A DNA stretch of 14,094 nt from Zygnema cylindricum (taxonomy: Eukaryota; Streptophyta; Zygnematophyceae; Zygnematales; Zygnemataceae), in NCBI GenBank assembly GCA_037447655.1, contig JBBHKE010003583.1, positions 1 to 14,094 on the forward strand. Direction: 5' to 3'. The position numbers were made by a program, and so were the translations under genes. The notes beneath the pieces were generated by a model. It ran no database searches, was not told the DNA's origin, and saw nothing but the letters and a program-made list of their open reading frames with translations. Position 1 is the stretch's first letter. The number at the start of each line of letters is the position of its first letter. Shown here piece by piece: positions 8,637 through 14,094 of this stretch.

Positions 8637-9213
8637 TGTTAGGATACTGAGTAGTCATTATTGAGATTGTGACAAATCACCAATATATCGCGAAACGGCA
8701 TACGCAAAATTGTTCGGTTGAATTAAATTACCGCATCATCGTACCAATATGCGAATTCGTTTCGTAGTACTTTTTGAGGCGGCCGCGAACGAAATGTACT
8801 ATTTTGTTCGCGTCATTTTTATCATTTTTTGTGCAGGTATATTTGTTTCGTACAATCAGAGGACACGCGCAAAACTTCTTGTTTTTTAGATTTCGTAGTT
8901 TGAACAAGAAAAGTGAACGCCATCTTTTGTGGAATCCTCTGTGTTTTTTGTGTTTTTTTCGCAGAAGACCGTTTGTGGAATTAGACAGAACTTTGTTGAC
9001 TTGCTTGCTTCGTTGTTTGCATTGTTTGGAAGGTAGTTAGCGAAGAGATAAAAGCTGCAGCGTACAGCGTCAGATATTAACCCTTTGGAGTAGAGATTAT
9101 TGATTTGAGAAGAGGCGAGAGAGATGTTGTAAAAGATTATTAATACAAGGAGTTGGAGGAACATAACCTTTGTGGTGTGTCTCTTGTATACATCTTCGTA
9201 CTGTTTTTTTTCA
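8637..9213 (+). repeat. 3' LTR of element B (577 bp)
   Basis: It runs from TG (8637) after the polypurine tract to CA (9213), followed by the TCAAC duplication. It is the only complete LTR of this element in the window. A CAATATAT stretch near 8681 and a GATAAAA near 9047 could be promoter elements, but neither is decisive. The plus-strand and minus-strand frames inside it are shadows. Confidence 0.9.
8784..8812. repeat. Inverted repeat in the 3' LTR
   Basis: The arms are CGCGAACGAAAT (8784-8795) and ATTTTGTTCGCG (8801-8812), which pair at 11 of 12 positions across a 5-base spacer. It overlaps a GCGGCCGC at 8779-8786. It could be a protein-binding dyad in the LTR. The corresponding part of the 5' LTR is lost. 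Confidence 0.7.
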
Positions 9214-9218
9214 TCAAC
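9214..9218 (+). repeat. Target-site duplication of element B, right copy
   Basis: TCAAC, identical to 2757-2761, directly follows the CA end of the 3' LTR. Confidence 0.9.
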
Positions 9219-9730
9219 TCCATCAAATCAGTTGATAGAAGCCTCAAGACTGTTAGGATTGTTGTTTCCAATGAGGACATAATTTTCGCGATCTTTGGCG
9301 ATCTTCCAGCATCCTACAAAGCTTTTATTTCCTCGATCAACAACTCTTCCATAGTTGTCACCATCCAATCATTAAATGTCGGGTTGGTCCATGAGGAAAC
9401 CAAGCAGAAATTTTCCCCAATTCTTAGAGCAACTTTGGCCACATTTCCTCTACCTAATCGCAATACAAAAAACTCCTCTTGTAGTTAATGCCACGCACCG
9501 GATCACGCAAGACAATGTTATTGATGCCTGTCTCATCTTTAACCAAAAGCATGATAGCCAAAGACATTATAGACGACCAACAAGACGAGGACAAAATGAT
9601 GGGCAAAGTCACTATTCACGTCAATCATCTGCAGCAGAAGTTAATTTACCATGTGCGAACGTCACTTTTGCGCAAACAATTTTTTTTGTTCAACCCCTCT
9701 TACATGGCCAACAACATCTAGCTGACCATT
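9219..9730 (+). pseudogene. Element A: gag, 3' part
   Basis: Immediately after the duplicated TCAAC, the frame continues the gag domain begun at 2374, with SIKSVDRSLKTV, IFGDLPASYKAFISSINN and LNVGLVHEETKQKF. The LPASY...LVHEE pattern is typical of the copia gag (UBN2-type) C-terminal half. The frame ends in a basic, Gln-rich stretch (RRPTRRGQNDGQSHYSRQ, about 9560-9615). Traces of a Cys-containing, FNPSY-ending tail can be seen across frames near 9650-9715. Frame changes occur at about 9380 and 9480. Confidence 0.85.
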
Positions 9731-10524
9731 TTTTGTTAGTCTCTACTCATGATAGGCATGTCCACCACATGGATGTTAAGACCGCCTTCTTATGTGGAAC
9801 CCCCACTGAAGAAATCTTCCTCGCTCAGCCTGAAGGGTATGTATCTCTCGACAAAGAGCATTTGGTACGTTGCCTATGTCTGAAGCATGCTCCTAGAGTT
9901 TGGAACAAACATCTTGCGACAATCCTCTTTCGAGAAGGATTCTCCAAGCTGGATGACCACTTTGGACTCTTCTTTCGTGGAACCACAAATACTCTTGTCT
10001 TACTTGTTATACATGTCCATGATCTCCTCCTTGCTGGCCCATCTTTTTCCCTCATCCAGCTTGTAAAACTCATGCTAAACAAACATTTCTCCATGGCAGA
10101 CTTAGGAGAAGTAGATTATTATTTAGGCATATTTGTTGGTCATGACAGTCTAACACAAACTCTACGATTTTTTTTAGGAGAAATACATGAGAAAAGATTT
10201 TACCAGATTTTCTATGGCTGATTGTACTCCATCTCTTCCCCTCCAGATCCCAATGTCAAACTCCTCAAACACTCTCGTGGGCCTTTCCCCAAAGATACAC
10301 ATGATCAATTCCGGTCCATAGTTGGCAACCTTATGTATGCGACGACTATAACTCGTCCAGACATCGCTGTCGTCGTCGGTCAGCTTAGTCAGTTTGTTTC
10401 CAATCCTTCTACTAACAATCATCTTGCAGCAAATTGAACGCTACGCTATCTACACGGCACCAAGGCTTTAAACTCACCTTCAGCTCCTATCCTCCAGCTC
10501 TCGTCGGCCATTGCGACGCCGACT

Positions 10525-10533
10525 GGGGGGGGG
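10525..10533 (+). repeat. G9 homopolymer frameshift in element A RNase H
   Basis: Nine G residues follow GACT in the DADWGG motif. Eight would keep the frame into NLDSRRST, so one extra G appears to have shifted it. It could also be a sequencing or assembly miscount. Confidence 0.7.
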
Positions 10534-10640
10534 TAATCTGGATTCTCGTCGCAGCACCACTGGTGTTTGTTGGGCGTCCAAGAAGCAACCAGCAATTGCT
10601 CTCTCCTAAATAGAAGCTGAGTACATGTTTGCAACTCATG

Positions 10641-10678
10641 CCACTAAGGAAGCCCTCTACCACTAAGGAAGCCCTCTG
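10641..10678 (+). repeat. 19-bp tandem duplication in element A
   Basis: CCACTAAGGAAGCCCTCTA is present at 10641-10659 and again at 10660-10678, with only the last base changed. It lies in the RNase H C-terminal coding region. Confidence 0.9.
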
Positions 10679-10958
10679 GCTTCGGTCCCTTCTTCTCAAC
10701 TTCCAATTCTGTCCATCGTTTGCCACCACTATTTTTTGTGACCTTCAAGGGGCCCACCTCTTGCATTGATGAACAATCCAGTTGGTAGGTAGATGTGACA
10801 ATAAAGAGTTGCGCAATCAATAAACGTGACGAAGTAGGGTGAACCATTATTGCTTAAGACATCAGTCCACGGTCTGAGACATTGGTTCACATATATCAGA
10901 AGTAGATTAATTTGGACGTACTTGAGGGAAACGACGGTCGAGGGAAATTTTTTTCAAC

Positions 10959-11180
10959 TCAACAGGAACAAAACGAAAGGTTTTGGTTGACCAAAGGTTC
11001 CAGTCCCGTTACAAAGCCTTTGGCTAGTTCATGTAGACTGGAGCCGAATAGGTGGCCATATCGAATGTGCCACTTGGAGAAGGTGATATTTGGGGAAGTG
11101 ATGGCCACATTGGCACATCCAATGGGCGAAAAGGACGACAAGATGTAGATATTGCCTTTTTTAACGTCGAACCCAGACAT
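10959..11180 (-). pseudogene. Element C: GAG-pre-integrase domain
   Basis: The minus-strand frame includes KGNIYILSSFSPIG, then ITFSKWHIRYGHLFGSSLHE and LSFCSC. The W-H-x-R-x-G-H pattern followed later by C-x-C is the zinc-binding domain that precedes integrase in copia polyproteins (usual form LWHRRLGH...CxxC). A stop follows CSC, and PSFPSSTSKLIYF then leads into the start of integrase. Much of the sequence expected between gag and this domain, including the protease, is missing. Confidence 0.8.
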
Positions 11181-11479
11181 AATTTCTATTGGAGATAGGA
11201 AAACTAAAGCAATCGGAGGAGAAACCGGTTGTCGCTCCTTACTTTAAGGTCACACGGACATTTTTTCCTAATCTCGGTACAAAAATGACGATGGAGAGAT
11301 TGATGTTGGTTTTGTGGATCGAGTTGCAAGGATTTACAGTACGGCTGACATGAGTGGCTCTGACAGTCTTCTAGTTGCAAAGTAGTATTACCAAGTATTG
11401 TTGCCAAATAGAATTAGCATTGTCGACCAAGTAGTATTAGCATTGGTGAACAGAGTGGAGACATGGAAGAGAACTAATC

Positions 11480-11988
11480 AGCGCGAGATGATAAGTGGTA
11501 AACCTCTTAGGATCACCGAAATAAGAGTATCACCAGAATTGGTGAATTGATATCTTTGAGTTGGGCGACCATCGACTTGAGATGCTGGACATAGGTTTGA
11601 TGATGTAGGTTTGAATAAAAGCAATAGGCAGGTTTCGATAAGTATTGCCACGCCTTTTGAGGAAGAGCTTGTTGGACCAAGATTGATTCTCATATGCGGA
11701 GGTCAATTGTGGACCACACATCGTGAGCTGAAAATGCGTCACAGATAATGTCAATCTGAGAGGACTTAAAGGCGAGGACAAGTTGAGAGTGGGCGTCCTC
11801 GTTTTTAGCGAGCCAGACTGTTTAGGCGGCAGCGTCGGTCAGTTCAAGTTCAATAAATGATTGACCAAAGTTTCTCACGACAAAAAAGCTGCTCTATCTG
11901 ATAATTCCAGCAATTAAAATCTTGTCCCATTGAATTTGGCAACGGTATTGGCGTTGCCGAGCCTATAACCTATTAGAGGTGAAGCCAT
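11480..11988 (-). pseudogene. Element C: gag
   Basis: The start is ATG 11988-11986 (MASPLIGYRLGN), leading to TVAKFNGT. A one-base insertion then shifts the frame before DFNCWNYQIEQLFCREKLWS. Recognisable gag continues with KNEDAHSQLVLAFKSSQIDI and CDAFSAHDVWSTID, then LKSMVAQLKDINSPI near 11570. It is clearly related to the element A gag at 2374. Stops and frameshifts are spread throughout. Bases 11479-11181 are decayed and I could not assign domains there. Confidence 0.8.
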
Positions 11989-12118
11989 TGTAACAAATAG
12001 AGTGGAGGAGAGAAAAGAGACAGAAAAGTTCTGCTCTTTAATTAAAAAACTGATTGCAAAACAAGAAGTAGAGACAAGCTAAATAGAGGGGACAGGAAAT
12101 ATCCCGAGAGTGACTTTT
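11972..12118 (-). repeat. Leader of element C, copy 2 of the 1860-1990 repeat
   Basis: Same orientation as 1860-1990 and about 10.1 kb away. On the minus strand it starts near GTCACTCTCGGG and runs into the ATG of the element C gag. It contains about 15 extra bases near 12080-12097 relative to copy 1. I see no tRNA primer site within it. Confidence 0.75.
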
Positions 12119-12502
12119 TTTCAACAATAATTCGTTAAACGGTCAAACACGAGCCACATCATTGAGAACCGAATTAGATTTAATAACACTGATATAAACC
12201 TCACGTTAATAAGTCCTTGACACTCATAACGATACACGGTATAGAAAGTGACAATATTTCATGAGATTTAACCTACATATTTCATGCAAAAAATTACGAA
12301 CAGAAAAAAAAAAAAACTAAATAAAATTGACATATGATTACAGCAAAATACATGTTTTATTACATTGAGATTAGTTTAAAACGACACAAAAATCCTACAT
12401 GATCAAATTGAGAAAGTAAATAAGCACAAATAAACAAAAACAAAAACAAAAAAAAACTAAAAAAAACAAACAAATAGGATATGCCATATTTTGGATACTC
12501 AC
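12119..12502. other. AT-rich non-coding stretch
   Basis: I see no gene or mobile-element motif. There are A-rich runs at about 12305-12318 and 12430-12470. If the minus-strand gene model is right, this belongs to its long intron. An alternative acceptor near 12400 (CATGTAG) would meet a stop after seven codons. Confidence 0.5.
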
Positions 12503-12603
12503 CTCTAACGAGTAACCCACATCTTTCGGAATATCTTTTGGGTGCCGCCAACCGAAAAAATCGAACAGATTTGCCATAACCCCATTTGACTCCATAGGAC
12601 AAA
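12503..12603 (-). CDS. Exon-like piece of an unidentified host gene
   Basis: On the minus strand TTTTGCAG (acceptor, ending at 12604) precedes the piece, and GAG|GTGAGT (donor at 12502-12497) ends it. Both are consensus plant splice signals. The frame reads CPMESNGVMANLFDFFG, then WRHPKDIPKDVGYSLE, ending in phase 0. If translation starts here, the ATG is at 12595-12593. If the piece is internal, its first two bases complete a codon begun by the 13613-13543 piece. The next phase-0 acceptor that gives a long frame is at 1032. I do not recognise the protein family. Confidence 0.42.
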
Positions 12604-12863
12604 CTGCAAAATAAAAAAGGAGGCAACAAATTGAATGAAGCACAAAGACAGAGGCCATTTCACTTACATAGATTTTGCTTTATAATACAGACCACTCATT
12701 GAAATTGAAGTGATTTTATTTTGAACACATTATGTACAATTTCCATTTCCAATCCACACTATTTCATGCGAGGGCCTGAGAATCTGATGGTTAAATTTAT
12801 TTATTTTTACAACAAAACCAGAAAATAGTTCTTTCAAGTATAAAGTGGTCAACATAGCGACAC
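12604..12863. other. Non-coding, probable short intron or leader region
   Basis: AT-rich, with no supported frame. On the minus strand CTAT|GTAAGTG (GTAAGTG near 12669) looks like a donor and would give a very short intron ending at 12604. Confidence 0.3.
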
Positions 12864-12966
12864 GAGGGAGGAGTGGAGAGAGAAAGAGAGAGAGAAAGAG
12901 TGAGATAAGTGAGCGCGAGAGAGAGGGAGAAAGAGGGAAGGAGAGGGAGGGAGAGAAAGAGAGAGA
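12864..12966. repeat. GA-rich tract
   Basis: About 100 bp of GAGA/GGGA units on the plus strand. On the minus strand it is CT-rich, as in many plant 5' leaders, and lies upstream of the exon-like piece at 12603. Frames across it are repeat by-products. Confidence 0.9.
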
Positions 12967-13542
12967 TGTGATAAAAAAATTGGATTGTTTGGATGTGCAA
13001 ATGAACTGTTTCGGGCAATAAATTTGAGCAGCATAGGAATGAAAGGCAGCTGATTCGTTTATAAGTCATTTTTGTAATTTACTAAATTCACAAGTCATTT
13101 TTCTTTTGCCATTCGATGTTTACAATATATCCAACCACAAACTTGAGTTAGGTATACTACTGATTCCCAAAAAACTCTTAAACAATTCCACGATAAATAA
13201 GTACAATATAAAATATAATGCACAAAAAGTACATCGTGAATCACTATTAGAGTAAAGCCAAAACATTCTGGGATTTACTTTAGCATTAATTGTTATTAAA
13301 TTTGATTTTGGTTGCCTAATGGCGTGGACGAAACGCTTACAAAATATTGTGTAATGAAAATAATCATTAGCATTGAAAAAAAAAAAAAGGTTATTAATGT
13401 TGTAATATTGTGGTCGGAGGAGAAAAGAAAAAACTGCTCTGGATTAATCTTATTAGTTCTAACAACGATTCACAGTGTAGTCAAACAAACTACAAAGTCC
13501 AAAAGGAATAAAAGTGATTAATATAAAATCTTGACCACTTAC
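12967..13542. other. AT-rich non-coding stretch
   Basis: No coding pattern or repeat that I can support on either strand. Confidence 0.5.
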
Positions 13543-13613
13543 TGGAGTGTACTTTGTCGTCCTTAGTGAAGATATATTTTGATCCGTCATTAAATTTCCC
13601 TCTCCCTTCGATT
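13543..13613 (-). CDS. Possible exon of the same unidentified host gene
   Basis: On the minus strand a T-rich tract and GACGTCAG (acceptor, 13621-13614) precede the piece, and CCA|GTAAGT (donor at 13542-13537) ends it. The 71-base frame reads IEGRGKFNDGSKYIFTKDDK and then VHS. The G-x-G-x-F-x-DG-x-x-Y pattern is reminiscent of a MORN repeat, but one short copy is not enough to claim it. It leaves one base, which matches the two bases needed at 12603. The upstream exon is not resolved. Low-to-moderate confidence, because the region is AT-rich and splice motifs occur by chance. Confidence 0.3.
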
Positions 13614-13814
13614 CTGACGTCATCATTTTGTTCCCACAAAAAGAAAAAAAAGATGATAAGGAAAAAAGTCATCAAAACTATTTCTAACAAAGAAAGAAAA
13701 ATTGCCTTTAGTGGAAACATATTCTGCTCTGTTTTATTTGCCACCGGTCTTTTGGTTCGACATCATCATCTCGACCTCATTAAAGAAAAAAAGCATTAAA
13801 AAAGGCTCCAACAA

Positions 13815-13837
13815 GGGAGGGAGGAAGGGAGGGAGGG
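13815..13837 (+). repeat. Purine tract with G-quadruplex-type motif
   Basis: Five GGG runs (13815, 13819, 13827, 13831, 13835) are separated by one to five bases. This meets the G3N1-7 consensus on the plus strand. It sits in a longer purine tract ending near 13854. Confidence 0.75.
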
Positions 13838-13903
13838 AGGTGGAGAGGGAAGGGTGTTGATTTTACTCTTTTGTTAGAATCTTCAGGCTAGCTCTATCTT
13901 GTT

Positions 13904-13937
13904 AATAACGAAAACTGGTATTCCAGTTTACGTTATT
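13904..13937. repeat. Hairpin-forming inverted repeat
   Basis: The arms are AATAACGAAAACTGG (13904-13918) and CCAGTTTACGTTATT (13923-13937). They pair at 14 of 15 positions around a TATT loop. No T-run follows, and this is plant DNA, so it is not a bacterial-type terminator. Confidence 0.8.
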
Positions 13938-14042
13938 TAGCTAGTTATAGGATTTTAGGCTATGATACCTACTCAGTTCAGTCTTTGATTTCAGTTCCAG
14001 TTTTTCTGTCGACTATCTTTTAATATTTGTTTTTAGCTCCTG

Positions 14043-14059
14043 GCGCTTCTTAGAAGCGC
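14043..14059. repeat. Short near-perfect palindrome
   Basis: GCGCTTCT-T-AGAAGCGC has eight-base arms with one base between them. It is followed by short direct repeats of GTAGCGTC/CAGTAGCGTC up to the window end. Confidence 0.7.
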
Positions 14060-14094
14060 ACACTGTAGCTCCTGTAGCGTCTGACAGTAGCGTC

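Larger units (their letters stand above)
2762..9213 (+). mobile_element. Element B: near full-length Ty1/copia retrotransposon nested in element A
   Basis: The element has TG...CA termini, a 5-bp target duplication, a primer-binding site, the copia domain order gag-protease-integrase-reverse transcriptase-RNase H, a polypurine tract and a 3' LTR. Its 6.45 kb includes about 800 bp of foreign inverted sequence in the 5' LTR and a 299-bp insert in the integrase region. The terminal LTR pieces differ at 4 of 33 and 4 of 31 positions, so the insertion is old. All coding regions contain stops or frameshifts, so it cannot move on its own. Confidence 0.93.
9731..10790 (+). pseudogene. Element A: reverse transcriptase (5'-deleted) and RNase H
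   Basis: Homology enters the middle of reverse transcriptase at VHHMDVKTAFLCG (near 9763). It continues with EIFLAQPEGYVS and APRVWNKHL, and an active site reading HVHD (near 10012) instead of YVDD. DLGEVDYYLGIFVG follows. After a stop near 10219, the next segment is RSIVGNLMYATTITRPDIAV, then VGQLSQFVSNPST. A stop at 10435-10437 interrupts LRYLHGT. RNase H motifs are GHCDADWGG, LDSRRSTTGVCWASKKQP and IEAEYMFATHATKE. Protease, integrase and the first part of reverse transcriptase are absent, so gag is joined almost directly to mid-reverse transcriptase. This is a non-functional deletion derivative. Confidence 0.88.
10850..12118 (-). mobile_element. Element C: minus-strand truncated copia fragment
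   Basis: On the minus strand this reads leader, gag, GAG-pre-integrase and the first residues of integrase, and then stops. The integrase start is visible as DICEPMSQTVD near 10890-10860 (compare DIWGP). It lies tail-to-tail with element A, whose RNase H ends near 10790. No LTR, protease, reverse transcriptase or target duplication is visible. Its gag resembles that of element A (shared GYR...KFNGT and REKLWS). Confidence 0.8.
13872..14094 (+). other. Possible start of an LTR, cut by window end
   Basis: TGTTAGAATCTTC at 13872 resembles the TGTTAG start of copia LTRs, including that of element B. No matching partner, primer site or polypurine tract is inside the window, so this is only a suggestion. 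Confidence 0.25.

Noticed and set aside
8774-9164. Open frames on both strands inside 8774-9164
   Set aside because: Both lie inside the 3' LTR of element B, which is not expected to code, and show no recognised motif.
1860-12118. Direct repeats read as the two LTRs of one 10-kb element
   Set aside because: Both copies run on the minus strand into a gag start codon, so they are leaders. They do not have TG...CA ends, a primer site or a polypurine tract.
12395-12658. Minus-strand 87-codon frame with hydrophobic ends (possible small membrane protein)
   Set aside because: The hydrophobic parts translate T-rich sequence just outside a consensus acceptor (12604) and donor (12502). Only the middle part is likely coding.
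12797-13069. Leu/Ser-rich minus-strand frame resembling a membrane protein
   Set aside because: It translates the CT side of the GA tract and is low-complexity only.
13904-13937. Rho-independent terminator
   Set aside because: The hairpin lacks a following T-run, and the window is plant nuclear DNA.
1-14094. CRISPR arrays, tRNA or rRNA genes, or a bacterial defence-type system
   Set aside because: There are no regularly spaced repeats, cloverleaf-like sequences or prokaryotic gene clusters. The only tRNA-related signal is the retrotransposon primer site.

Overview
The window looks like plant nuclear DNA, probably from a flowering plant. It is AT-rich, has long GA/CT tracts, plant-style intron borders, and a Ty1/copia element whose primer-binding site is one base away from the usual initiator-Met tRNA match. 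There are no bacterial-type operons, RNA genes or CRISPR arrays. Most long open frames are shadows of decayed retrotransposons. The species cannot be named from the sequence.

Layout. (1) 1-1320: on the minus strand, two exon-like coding stretches (1031-694 and 402-210) with fitting splice signals and phases, between GA/CT-rich tracts. (2) 1860-12118: a nested block of broken copia elements. Element A (plus strand) starts its gag at 2374. It is interrupted at 2761 by element B and resumes at 9219, running through a gag-to-reverse-transcriptase deletion and an RNase H region to about 10790. Element B (2762-9213) is nearly full length: TG...CA LTR ends, PBS, gag, protease, integrase, reverse transcriptase, RNase H, polypurine tract, 577-bp 3' LTR and a 5-bp target duplication TCAAC. 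Element C (minus strand, about 10850-12118) is a leader-gag-GAG-pre-integrase fragment of a family related to A. A second copy of its leader lies alone at 1860-1990. (3) 12119-14094: AT-rich DNA with two further minus-strand exon-like pieces (12603-12503 and 13613-13543), purine tracts including a G-quadruplex-type motif, and a hairpin-bearing stretch at the right end that may be the start of another LTR.

Two points stand out. First, the 5' LTR of element B keeps only its terminal 33 and 31 bp. Its interior is replaced by about 800 bp of inverted integrase/linker sequence from a sister copy, with TGTCTCT shared by donor and target at one junction. Second, the four minus-strand exon-like pieces have compatible splice phases. 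They could be one host gene whose 11.5-kb intron holds the whole retrotransposon block; this is an inference from splice signals only.

No retrotransposon here looks autonomous now: all coding regions carry stops, frameshifts and altered catalytic residues. I found no convincing undescribed functional system. The novelty lies in the structure of the nested insertions.
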